From positions 1 to 46,300 of the forward strand of contig CAMHJQ010000023.1 in assembly GCA_946185485.1 (NCBI GenBank): 46,300 bases of DNA, read 5' to 3'. A program made the position numbers and the translations under genes. This DNA is from an uncultured Prevotellaceae bacterium. GTDB taxonomy: Bacteria; Bacteroidota; Bacteroidia; Bacteroidales; Bacteroidaceae. Each line of letters begins with the position of its first letter. The stretch's first letter is position 1. Positions 34,544 to 42,208 of this stretch are shown here, one piece after another. The notes below the pieces were generated by a model. It did not search any database. It saw only the letters and a list, made by a program, of their open reading frames with translations, and was not told the DNA's origin.

Positions 34544-34598
34544 AAAAAAAGGTTGAACACAAGAAAGGTCTCTCTCAGAAGGAGACCTTTCTTGTGTT
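34544..34598. terminator. Bidirectional terminator shared by trxA and tsaE
   Basis: A perfect 17-bp stem, aacacaagaaaggtctc (34556-34572) with gagacctttcttgtgtt (34582-34598). Plus-strand aaataaaaaaagg just to the left gives a T run for minus-strand transcription. The hairpin overlaps the last codons and stop of tsaE (34575). Confidence 0.85.
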
Positions 34599-34985
34599 GT
34601 CTTCTTGCTCGGCAATGCTCACACGGACGGCATCGTCGGGCAGGATGTCTTCTATCAGTTCGGGCCACTCGATGAAACAGAGTGCGCCTGAGTAGAAATA
34701 GTCCTCGTAGCCCATGTCGTAGACTTCTTCCAATCGCTTGATGCGGTAGAAGTCGAAGTGGAAGATGCTGTCTCCTTCGGCAGCAGTGTACTCGTTGACG
34801 ATGGCGAAGGTGGGGGAGGTGATGACGTCGTCGACGCCTAACTCCTCGCAGATAGCTTTAACGAAGGTGGTCTTGCCAGCTCCCATCTTGCCGTAGAAGG
34901 CAAAGACGCGAGCCTCGCCAATGTTCTCAATAAACTCGCGAGCCGCCTCGCGGATATGCTCTATATCCTTAATAATGATTTCCAT
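34575..34985 (-). CDS. tsaE: tRNA threonylcarbamoyladenosine biosynthesis ATPase
   Basis: ATPase partner of TsaB/TsaD in t6A37 modification of tRNA. 136 aa. Walker A GKMGAGKTT (residues 32-40), SPTFAIVNEY, FHFDFYRI and the FIEWPE motif are diagnostic. It follows porX with a 3-bp gap and is the last gene of the aroA-porW-porX-tsaE run. The terminator stem lies partly inside its coding sequence (NTRKVSF). Confidence 0.95.
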   Translation of the reverse strand: MEIIIKDIEHIREAAREFIENIGEARVFAFYGKMGAGKTTFVKAICEELGVDDVITSPTFAIVNEYTAAEGDSIFHFDFYRIKRLEEVYDMGYEDYFYSGALCFIEWPELIEDILPDDAVRVSIAEQEDNTRKVSF

Positions 34986-34988
34986 ATC

Positions 34989-36536
34989 TTACTTCTTTTT
35001 GCTTTGCAGGGTAATCAGGGGGATGATCATCTCTTCCATCGAGATGCCGCCGTGCTGGAAGGTATTGCGATAGTAGGAGACGTAGTAGTTGTAGTTGTTG
35101 GGGTAGGCGAAGAAATCGTCGCTTGTGGCGAAGACGTAGCTCGTCGAGAGGTTGGGGGCGGGCAGATGGGCCTTCTGCGGGTCTTTGATGACAAAGAGCT
35201 CCTTGGCATCGTAGGCCAGGTTCTTGCCCAGTTTGTAGCGCAGGTTGGTGTTGGTATTTCGGTCACCCACAATCTTGATGGGATTGTTGGCGCGTATGCT
35301 GCCATGGTCGGTAGTGAGGATGACGCGATAGTTGGTCTGTGCCAGCTGCCGGAACAGGTCCTTGATGACAGAATGGCGGAACCAAGAGAGCGTAATGCTG
35401 CGGTATGCCGACTCGTTGTTGGCCAGCTCACGCACCATCTTCGACTCTGTGCGGGCATGCGAGAGCATGTCGATGAAGTTGAAGACAATGACGTTCAGGT
35501 CGTTGCGCTCCAGTGTGTTCAGCTGTTGCATGAAACGCTCGGCTTCAGCAGATGTGTTGATCTTATGGTATGAGAAAGTGTTGCGGCGGCGAAAGCGCTC
35601 CAGCTGTGTCTGGATGAGCGGCTCCTCATTCAGGTTCTTGCCTTCCTCCTCGTCCTCGTCAACCCACAGGTCGGGAAACATCTGTGCTATCTGTACGGGC
35701 ATGAGTCCGGAGAAAATGGCATTGCGGGCATACTGCGTGGCCGTGGGCAAGATGCTGCAGTAGACGTCCTCGTCTATTTCAAAGAGGTCGCCCAGTTCGC
35801 GCTCCAGCATCTTCCACTGGTCGTAGCGGAAGTTGTCGAGCACGACGAGAAACACCCTCTGACCTTCCTTCAGCGCAGGGAACACGGCCGTCTTGAACAG
35901 TTCGTTGGAGAGCATAGGGTGGTCGCTGCCCTGCATCCAGTCCATATAGTTCTTCTTGATGTATTTGGCAAAGCCGTTGTTCGCCTCTTTTTTCTGCATG
36001 TCCAGCATGTCGGTCATCTGCGAGTCGGTGGCACTGAGTTCCAGTTCCCAACGCACCAGCTTTTTATAGATGTCCGTCCAGTCCTGCCACGTGCGGCAGT
36101 CCATGATTTGCATGGCAATCTGCTGGAACTGTTGCTGATAGTTTGTCTGGACGGTTTCTGTGACAATCTCGCGGCGATGGATATTCTTCTTCAGTGTCAG
36201 CAGTATCTGGTTGGGGTTGACGGGCTTGATGAGGTAATCGGCAATCTGCTGGCCGATAGCCTGATTCATAATGTCCTCCTCCTCGCTCTTGGTCACCATC
36301 ACCACAGGCACCTGCGGCGACACTTCCTTGATGCGCTCCAAGGTCTCCAGACCGCTAAGGCCGGGCATCATCTCGTCGAGTAGTACCAGGTCGAAGGTGC
36401 GTTGCCGGCATTCCTCAATGGCATCCGTGCCATTGCTTACCGTCACGACTTCATAGCCCTTCTTTTCCAGAAAGAGCAGGTGGGCGCGGAGCAGTTCTAT
36501 CTCGTCGTCAGCCCAGAGTAATAAACCATTGCTCAT
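34989..36536 (-). CDS. porX: Type IX secretion response regulator PorX (receiver + PglZ domain)
   Basis: Two-domain protein of 515 aa. Receiver domain residues 1-120: acidic pocket ADDE at 9-12, phospho-acceptor Asp54 in LVLLDEMMPG, and the LIKPVNP loop. The rest is an alkaline-phosphatase-fold PglZ domain (VFLVVLDNFRYDQW, SILPTATQYARNAIFSG, ILTTDHGSIRANNP), a zinc-dependent phosphodiesterase-like fold. PorX regulates type IX secretion gene expression and assembly in Porphyromonas and relatives. The cognate kinase PorY is not in this window. The 45-bp gap to porW is filled by ataacg/acgtaat repeats. Confidence 0.93.
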   Translation of the reverse strand: MSNGLLLWADDEIELLRAHLLFLEKKGYEVVTVSNGTDAIEECRQRTFDLVLLDEMMPGLSGLETLERIKEVSPQVPVVMVTKSEEEDIMNQAIGQQIADYLIKPVNPNQILLTLKKNIHRREIVTETVQTNYQQQFQQIAMQIMDCRTWQDWTDIYKKLVRWELELSATDSQMTDMLDMQKKEANNGFAKYIKKNYMDWMQGSDHPMLSNELFKTAVFPALKEGQRVFLVVLDNFRYDQWKMLERELGDLFEIDEDVYCSILPTATQYARNAIFSGLMPVQIAQMFPDLWVDEDEEEGKNLNEEPLIQTQLERFRRRNTFSYHKINTSAEAERFMQQLNTLERNDLNVIVFNFIDMLSHARTESKMVRELANNESAYRSITLSWFRHSVIKDLFRQLAQTNYRVILTTDHGSIRANNPIKIVGDRNTNTNLRYKLGKNLAYDAKELFVIKDPQKAHLPAPNLSTSYVFATSDDFFAYPNNYNYYVSYYRNTFQHGGISMEEMIIPLITLQSKKK

Positions 36537-36578
36537 GTGTCGTTATTACGTTATGTCGTTATTACGTTGTTATGTCTC
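36537..36578 (-). repeat. Tandem phrase in the porX leader
   Basis: gtcgttattacgttat followed by gtcgttattacgttgttat (plus-strand view); sense direction ataacgacataacgtaataacg. It fills the gap between the porW stop and the porX start. Confidence 0.88.
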
Positions 36579-36581
36579 TCT

Positions 36582-39500
36582 TTACCGCCAGAAGTCTTCG
36601 TCGAAAATGTCGTCAACATTGTTGTTCTGTTGTCTCGGACCGTCGTTGAAGAGGTCGTCGTCATCGTTGTTGTTCTGCTGTTGCGGATTATCCTTCGTGT
36701 CTTCCTCCTCATCCTGATTTTGGATGATGGTGTCTGGCTCCTCCAGCAGCGGGTCCTTGGATATCTCGACGGGTTCTATCTGCTCTTCGAAGAATACCTC
36801 GTAGTCGCGGTAGCTGTAGGTAGTACCCAGCAGTCGGAGGTTGGGTTCACTGATGATGAGGCTGCGACATGCCTTCAGCATCTCTGTTATGGGACCTTCG
36901 TCACTATAGAGCTGGCGGGCATACTGGCGGGCCTCGTCATAGCTGAGGAAACCACTGATGAGCATGCGGGAGAGTCCGTTCGGATCTTGGTCTGTGACAA
37001 TGTCGAAGTTGCGCACCAGATAGTTCGAGAAGTTATACTTCGCCATTTCGTAGAGCAACTGGTTCTGGTTGACGCTGTCCGGCTGGTAGGCTAGCAGGAA
37101 TACGTAGTTGACATTACGCTCGAAGACGAGGGTGTCGGTGAGCGTGGAGTCGCCTGTGAGGTCGGTGGCGCGGCGCGACCAGATGTCGTCGATGTCGAAG
37201 CGTCCACCATGTAACTGGCGTCCCTGCTGGATGCCACGGATAATCATGCCCGCCAGTTCGCTGACCTCGCTTTGCGGATATTGCTCCACCACCTGCTTCA
37301 TCCTCTCTGCACAGCCCTTGGCATCACCCTCGTTCAGCAGGCTCAGACCCTCGATGAATAGGAACTTCGGACGGTGCTGGCCTTTGGGGAAACGCTTGGC
37401 TGACAGCTGCGTGTTGGCCTTGACGATGACGTGGCGGTCGGCCTTGAAGGCATCGTAGGTAGCTGCATAGATGGAGTCTTCGATATGGATGCCGAAGCGC
37501 TGGTTCTCAACGAAGTTGGGATCATCCAGCAGTGTCGTCCACTCGCTTTCAGGGTAGTCGCTCTTGAGCATGGCCAGACAGCGGTCGGCTTCCTGGGTAC
37601 GCCCCAGTCTGGAGTAGAGCAGGAACAGGTGATACCATGCCACATCGTTGTGCTCGTAGTCGGGATAATCTCTGGTCAGGCGAGTCAGCATCTTCTCGCC
37701 CAACTGCAGGTTGTCGAGTTTGTCCTTGATGATGATGCCTGCATGATAGAGACCGTCCTTGAGGGCATCGTGGCTGGCTGCTAACTGTTCCTCGGTAAAG
37801 GGTATCTGTGCCAGATAGTATTCGCGCTTGTGCGGATCCTGAGCATCGTCAGATGCTGCTTGCTCTTCGTCAGAGGCGTTGTCTTTCTTCTTTGAATCGT
37901 CTGGATTGCCTGTACTGTCCGGGTTCTCTGCATTCTCCTGATTCTCTACAACTTCCTGGCTTTCCGAAGTTCCTAAGCTTACCACCGTCTGGTTGACGCG
38001 CTGCCAGTTGTCTTGGTTCTCGCGCTTGCCCCATTGCTGCTGGAAAGTCTGCTTGCCCTGACTGACTGCCTGCGGATTATAGAAATACCATGCTCCCTGC
38101 TGTTGGTTGTTTGTTGTTGGCTGTTTGTTGGCTGTCGTCTGCTGGCGGTTACCGACAGCAGACTGTTTCTGCAGCGTCTCCTCAGCTTCAGCTTCCTCGC
38201 GGGCACGTTCCTCTTCCTTTTCTTTTTTCTTAAGGTCTTCAATAATTTTGTCGATAATCTTGTTACGCTGCTCCTCAGGCATCTTGGCCAGTCGCTGTAG
38301 TGAGTCCTGCAACTCGATGCTGCTGGTGTGGGGCACCAGTTCGTCGAGCACCTTCGAGCGGTCCGATAGCTGCTGGTAGTCCTTGCGGTCCTTGTCCAGC
38401 AGGCCGATAGCTTCGCCGTAGCAGCGCTGGGCGTCGGCAAATTTCTCGCGTTCCCAGTAGAGGTTGCCCAGCGTCAGCAGCAGTACGCCTTTCTCGATGC
38501 CGCTGCGGGTAGCTTTCTTATACCCTTCCTCGTAGGCCTCAATGGCATGCAGCGTGTCGCGCTCGGCCAACCAGATGTTGCCGATGGCATAGTACACCTG
38601 GTCCAGATAGTCTTTGTTGTTATCCGAGGCTGCCATGCGCTTCAGTTTGTTGATCATGCGTTTGGCATTGCCGGAAGCCATCACCTCTGTCTGGGCAATG
38701 CGGGCATTGAACTCCAGTTCGTAGGGTGGATTCAAACGTACCACGTGACGGAAGGCCTTGTAGGCTTCTTCCCGATGTCCGAGCAGGGCCTGCAACTGTC
38801 CCATGAGGAACCACTCGCGGGCTTTCTGCTTGCGTTGTGTCTCGTGACGGATGACCTTGCGTAGGTAGGGGACAGCCTCATTGTAGCGCTGGGTGTGGAT
38901 GTAGTAGTCGGCGTAAGTGTAGTCCCAGTCCTTGACGGCACGCCAGTCCATGGAGTCGCGGCGCTGCTTGGTGATGACGTCCTCCGCATCGTAGAGCCAC
39001 CCTAACTCCGTGTAGCTCTTGGCCAGCCAGGCACGGGCACGCCCCATGATGGCTGGCTGCGAGTGGTACAGACGCGTCATATAGGAGAAGGTGGCTGCCG
39101 CCTCCTCAAAGTCTCCCTGCTGGAACTGCGACTTACCCATCAGCAGCCAGGCACGCCAAAGGAAGGGGTTGTATTCGCGGCGGTTCAGCCATTCTATGTC
39201 TTTGGCGGTCTTGCGTCGACTCTTGTTCCATTCTGGGCGCACCTTGATGCTATGCAGCTTGATGGCTTTCTCTGACTTCTCGATGGCGCGTGTAAAATTA
39301 CCTTTGCCCAACTCGCGGCTTTGCTTGTTGCCAACCGTGTAGAGGGGTATCAGCTCGGTATAGTTGTCTTTGTTGCCGTTTTCCTTCTCCAGATTGCCTT
39401 CAATGAAAGCCTGAGAACCATTAAAATAGGTGTTATAGCGGGCGGTGAATGACTGCCACCAGCGAGACTTTGCCGTATTCTTCTTCGTAGAACAACCACC

Positions 39501-39836
39501 GAGAAGTAAGAGGGAAGAGGTTAGGAGTATAAACAGAACGGCAGAAGGCAAGCTGTGTGTGCACCGTTCTTCCACCTTCTTTCTTCTATCTTCCTTCTTC
39601 CGTTTCACGTCTTCCTTCAGCTCTACCAACTTGCAGTCGCTCCTGCTACTGCACGAGGCGCAGTCGCCCTCTTTGGTGACGATAAGCTCATCCTTGCCAT
39701 CCATGGAAAAGATGGCAGCAACGACGCCCAAGGCAACCAGCGATATTATGACTATTAGCAGGAAACTCACTATTTGGGATGTTTGAAATTTGAATATTAA
39801 GATTACCTCTATGTGACAGCAGTAAACGTTAAACAC
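36582..39836 (-). CDS. porW: Type IX secretion lipoprotein PorW/SprE, fused in frame to an upstream small membrane segment
   Basis: 1084 codons open from the ATG at 39836. Residues about 88-1084 are PorW/SprE-like: lipoprotein signal LLTSSLLLLGGC (Cys115), STKKNTAKSRWWQSFTARYNTYFNGS, then TPR-type helical repeats, a low-complexity middle (residues about 520-680) and more TPRs. PorW is a lipoprotein that helps assemble the type IX translocon. Residues 1-87 look like a separate small protein: a membrane helix (FLLIVIISLVALGVVAAIF) and a Cys motif DCASCSSRSDCKL. No stop separates the two, and no ATG precedes the lipoprotein signal. A GTG at 39575 could start PorW alone; a GTG at 39770 could start the small part. 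The ORF overlaps the end of aroA by 8 bp. Confidence 0.85.
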   Translation of the reverse strand: MFNVYCCHIEVILIFKFQTSQIVSFLLIVIISLVALGVVAAIFSMDGKDELIVTKEGDCASCSSRSDCKLVELKEDVKRKKEDRRKKVEERCTHSLPSAVLFILLTSSLLLLGGCSTKKNTAKSRWWQSFTARYNTYFNGSQAFIEGNLEKENGNKDNYTELIPLYTVGNKQSRELGKGNFTRAIEKSEKAIKLHSIKVRPEWNKSRRKTAKDIEWLNRREYNPFLWRAWLLMGKSQFQQGDFEEAAATFSYMTRLYHSQPAIMGRARAWLAKSYTELGWLYDAEDVITKQRRDSMDWRAVKDWDYTYADYYIHTQRYNEAVPYLRKVIRHETQRKQKAREWFLMGQLQALLGHREEAYKAFRHVVRLNPPYELEFNARIAQTEVMASGNAKRMINKLKRMAASDNNKDYLDQVYYAIGNIWLAERDTLHAIEAYEEGYKKATRSGIEKGVLLLTLGNLYWEREKFADAQRCYGEAIGLLDKDRKDYQQLSDRSKVLDELVPHTSSIELQDSLQRLAKMPEEQRNKIIDKIIEDLKKKEKEEERAREEAEAEETLQKQSAVGNRQQTTANKQPTTNNQQQGAWYFYNPQAVSQGKQTFQQQWGKRENQDNWQRVNQTVVSLGTSESQEVVENQENAENPDSTGNPDDSKKKDNASDEEQAASDDAQDPHKREYYLAQIPFTEEQLAASHDALKDGLYHAGIIIKDKLDNLQLGEKMLTRLTRDYPDYEHNDVAWYHLFLLYSRLGRTQEADRCLAMLKSDYPESEWTTLLDDPNFVENQRFGIHIEDSIYAATYDAFKADRHVIVKANTQLSAKRFPKGQHRPKFLFIEGLSLLNEGDAKGCAERMKQVVEQYPQSEVSELAGMIIRGIQQGRQLHGGRFDIDDIWSRRATDLTGDSTLTDTLVFERNVNYVFLLAYQPDSVNQNQLLYEMAKYNFSNYLVRNFDIVTDQDPNGLSRMLISGFLSYDEARQYARQLYSDEGPITEMLKACRSLIISEPNLRLLGTTYSYRDYEVFFEEQIEPVEISKDPLLEEPDTIIQNQDEEEDTKDNPQQQNNNDDDDLFNDGPRQQNNNVDDIFDEDFWR
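38098..38166. repeat. CAACAAACAACC-like phrase in the porW linker
   Basis: Plus strand tgttggttgtttgttgttgg and related short-period sequence, encoding SAVGNRQQTTANKQPTTNN in the low-complexity linker of PorW. gctgtcg and cgacagc form a small inverted repeat at its right end. Confidence 0.65.
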
Positions 39837-41097
39837 TAAATTCTACGCGCTCCACTTCAAACCCCGCAGCTATGAGATGATCCCAATAGTGTGGGTACGA
39901 CTTGGTGACTACGTGTGGGTTGTTGATGCGCAGATGATCTATACACAGTGAGGCAGGGGCAAAAGCCAACGCCATACGGTGATCTTCATAGGTATCAATG
40001 CCTGCATTTATGCTTGGCTCGCAGCGTTCACCATTCCAGATGAGTTCGCTGTTATTGGCATCGTGGATGACATAGCCCAGCTTGCGCATCTCCTTCTTGA
40101 GCGCTTCAATGCGGTCGGTCTCCTTGATTTTCAGCGTTGAAAGTCCGCGGAAATGGAATGGCACACCCATCAAGGCACAGCATACCACGAAGGTCTGCGC
40201 CAGATCGGGGGCGTTTTTGAAATCGTATTCCAGACGGGGCACGCAGCGTCCGGAGTGACGCAGGGTCACTGTGGTGGGAACGCCAGACTGTGTCGTTGCA
40301 AAGGTGCTCTTGACTCCTAACAAACTGAAGATGTAGCGTACGGACGAGTCACCCTGTTTCGAGCCGTCCATCAGTCCTTCCAACTGAATTTCGTCATCTT
40401 CACTTTTCGACAGGGCCATCATCTCGAACCAATAGGAGGCAGCGCTCCAGTCGTTCTCGATAAGGTAGGTACGCTCTTTGTATGGTACGGGTTTGACAAT
40501 GATGGTCTCGTAGTCGCTCCATTCGGCATCAGCGCCAAATTCGCGCATCATCCAAAGTGTCAGGTCGATATAGGGGCGCGAGATGATGCTGCCGGTCAGC
40601 CGTAGCGTCAGACCTTCCTTCAGCGTGGGTCCAATCATCAGCAGAGCAGAGATATATTGTGAACTGATATTGCCAGGCACCTCCAGCAGTCCGCCTTCCA
40701 GTGCCCGACCGCGAATGAGGAGTGGGGGATAGCCTTCCTCCCCGACATACGTGATGTCGGCACCTAAGACGCGTAGCGCGTCCACCAGCACCTCTATGGG
40801 GCGGTGCTTCATGCGCTCTGTACCCGTCAGCAGGTGTTCTTCGTCTTCCCTCACCGACAGGAGGGCGGTCATGAAGCGCATTGCCGTACCTGCGGCTTTG
40901 ATGTCGATGTCGTGTGGCTTTTCGCGGAGTGCCCTGATGATGACTTCCGTATCGTCGCAGTCCGACAAATTTTCCGGGATTACCTGACCACCCGACAAGG
41001 CGTGGATAATGAGTGCACGATTAGAGATGCTCTTCGATGCGGGTAATGTCACGTTATAGCGAAGCTGTCCCGGCGCTGTTAATTGATATTGTGTCAT
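39829..41097 (-). CDS. aroA: 3-phosphoshikimate 1-carboxyvinyltransferase (EPSP synthase)
   Basis: Transfers enolpyruvate from PEP to shikimate-3-phosphate in aromatic amino acid synthesis. 422 aa. Motifs LPASKSISNRALI (substrate loop), GTAMRFMTALL, HRPIEVLVDAL, ISSQYISALLM, NDWSAASYWF, KETDRIEALKKEM and DTYEDHRMALAFA. First gene of the minus-strand run, with its -7 box at 41143-41136; its stop overlaps the porW reading frame. Confidence 0.97.
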   Translation of the reverse strand: MTQYQLTAPGQLRYNVTLPASKSISNRALIIHALSGGQVIPENLSDCDDTEVIIRALREKPHDIDIKAAGTAMRFMTALLSVREDEEHLLTGTERMKHRPIEVLVDALRVLGADITYVGEEGYPPLLIRGRALEGGLLEVPGNISSQYISALLMIGPTLKEGLTLRLTGSIISRPYIDLTLWMMREFGADAEWSDYETIIVKPVPYKERTYLIENDWSAASYWFEMMALSKSEDDEIQLEGLMDGSKQGDSSVRYIFSLLGVKSTFATTQSGVPTTVTLRHSGRCVPRLEYDFKNAPDLAQTFVVCCALMGVPFHFRGLSTLKIKETDRIEALKKEMRKLGYVIHDANNSELIWNGERCEPSINAGIDTYEDHRMALAFAPASLCIDHLRINNPHVVTKSYPHYWDHLIAAGFEVERVEFSV

Positions 41098-41135
41098 TCT
41101 GTAGTTTCTACCTTATTATATATATATCTAACTCG

Positions 41136-41143
41136 CAAAGGTA
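41136..41143 (-). promoter_or_regulatory. aroA promoter, -7 box
   Basis: CAAAGGTA on the plus strand reads TACCTTTG on the minus strand, about 40 bp before the ATG. The leader is an AT alternating stretch (tatatatataataagg). Confidence 0.65.
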
Positions 41144-41156
41144 CGAATTAGTGAGT

Positions 41157-41226
41157 AGAATACAAAAAAATTAAGTTTTTTTTGTATTCTCGAACGAGAG
41201 TACCTTCGAGGTTTACCTCAAAGGTA
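41157..41226 (-). promoter_or_regulatory. Second minus-strand -7 box and terminator-like hairpin upstream of aroA
   Basis: A second TACCTTTG lies at 41226-41219 on the minus strand, inside a near-perfect dyad (taccttcgaggt / acctcaaaggta). Downstream of it on the same strand is a 14-bp perfect hairpin, agaatacaaaaaaa (41157-41170) with tttttttgtattct (41177-41190). The aroA promoter comes after it. This may be a short attenuated transcript or a regulatory RNA; no ORF is visible. Confidence 0.5.
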
Positions 41227-41297
41227 CGAATTATTGGATGATTAGCCAAGGAAATAACATAAATTATATATATTCTGACTAAAAAGTGACTAAAAAA

Positions 41298-41329
41298 TTT
41301 GCGAGATTCAAAAAATCGTCGTACCTTTG
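41298..41329 (+). promoter_or_regulatory. tRNA-Pro promoter
   Basis: -33 TTTG at 41298-41301 and -7 TACCTTTG at 41322-41329 with a 20-bp spacer, the best full promoter match in the window. Confidence 0.75.
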
Positions 41330-41387
41330 CACCCGCTTACGAGAAATCGCAATGCACACGCTGTCCATTGGGACAGAATATTTGGAT

Positions 41388-41460
41388 CGGGATTTAGCGC
41401 AGTTGGTAGCGCACACGTCTGGGGGGCGCGAGGTCGCTGGTTCGAGTCCAGTAATCCCGA
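41388..41460 (+). tRNA. tRNA-Pro (anticodon GGG)
   Basis: 73 nt. Acceptor CGGGATT pairs with AATCCCG; D stem GCGC/GCGC; T arm GCTGG-TTCGAGT-CCAGT; discriminator A; anticodon loop CTGGGGG with GGG at 34-36 and G37. CCA is not encoded. The anticodon stem has one A-C mismatch at 28-42 and a wobble at 31-39. A 6-bp hairpin (ctgtcc/ggacag, 41361-41376) lies in the 5' leader. Confidence 0.92.
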
Positions 41461-41469
41461 CTGAAAGAG

Positions 41470-41508
41470 AAAGGCTGAGAATCACAAGATTCTTGGCCTT
41501 TTTTCTTT
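41470..41508 (+). terminator. Terminator after tRNA-Pro
   Basis: aaggctgagaatc pairs with gattcttggcctt with an internal mismatch, followed by ttttctttttat. Confidence 0.75.
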
Positions 41509-41586
41509 TTATAGGCTTTCTTAAAGTAACTCTGTTGCCAAATTTCTGGGATAAATTGCGCAGAAATGTGATAAGTGGCGACATAT

Positions 41587-42135
41587 TTATAATATGTATA
41601 GGGCGATAGCGGCACAGGCTTCGGCATCAGCCAAAGCGTGGTGATGGTTCTCGAGGTTATAGCCACAGGCAGCAGCTACGGTGTGGAGCTGATGATTAGG
41701 CAGCGAACGGCCAAATTGCCTGCGAGATGCTGTGAGAGTATCGTAAAAGCGGTAATCTGGATAGTCCATCTGATAGACTCTGAATACAGCTTTCAGACAG
41801 CCTTCATCAAAGCGGGCATTATGAGCCACGAATGGGATAGTGGCAATCTGGTATCTTACATTATCAAGATTTTGATCTGAAAAGAATATCTCAACAATTC
41901 GTTCCTCCAACTGCTGCCATGCTTTGGAAAACACCGGCGCATCCTCTGTATCACTTTCCGAGATGCCATGTACCCGTTGGCACCAATAATTGTAGTAGTT
42001 CGGCTCAGGCTGAATCAGACTGTAGAACGAGTCAACTATCTGCCCGTCACGCACCATGACCACTCCAACGGAGCAAACACTTGACGGCTGCTGATTGGCC
42101 GTCTCGAAGTCGATGGCAATGAAATCTCTGAGCAT
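41587..42135 (-). CDS. DEDDh 3'-5' exonuclease (DnaQ/epsilon-like)
   Basis: 182 aa. Exo I motif FIAIDFETAN with Asp9 and Glu11; Exo II AHNARFDEGCL; Exo III HHALADAEACA with the His and Asp. This is a free-standing exonuclease of the DNA polymerase III epsilon superfamily, which degrades DNA or RNA ends; its substrate cannot be told. It is the last gene of the minus-strand group and lies 73 bp after the flavodoxin gene. Confidence 0.9.
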   Translation of the reverse strand: MLRDFIAIDFETANQQPSSVCSVGVVMVRDGQIVDSFYSLIQPEPNYYNYWCQRVHGISESDTEDAPVFSKAWQQLEERIVEIFFSDQNLDNVRYQIATIPFVAHNARFDEGCLKAVFRVYQMDYPDYRFYDTLTASRRQFGRSLPNHQLHTVAAACGYNLENHHHALADAEACAAIALYIL

Positions 42136-42208
42136 TGTTCAAATCTTTATTGTTTCTCCTTCTCTGTTGATTTCCCACTATTTTTCTTTTTGTAAAAGCT
42201 CACATAGT

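Noticed and set aside
41286..41609. ORFs reading through the tRNA-Pro region on both strands
   Set aside because: They translate the tRNA itself (SGGREVAGSSPVIPTERE type), a common false call.
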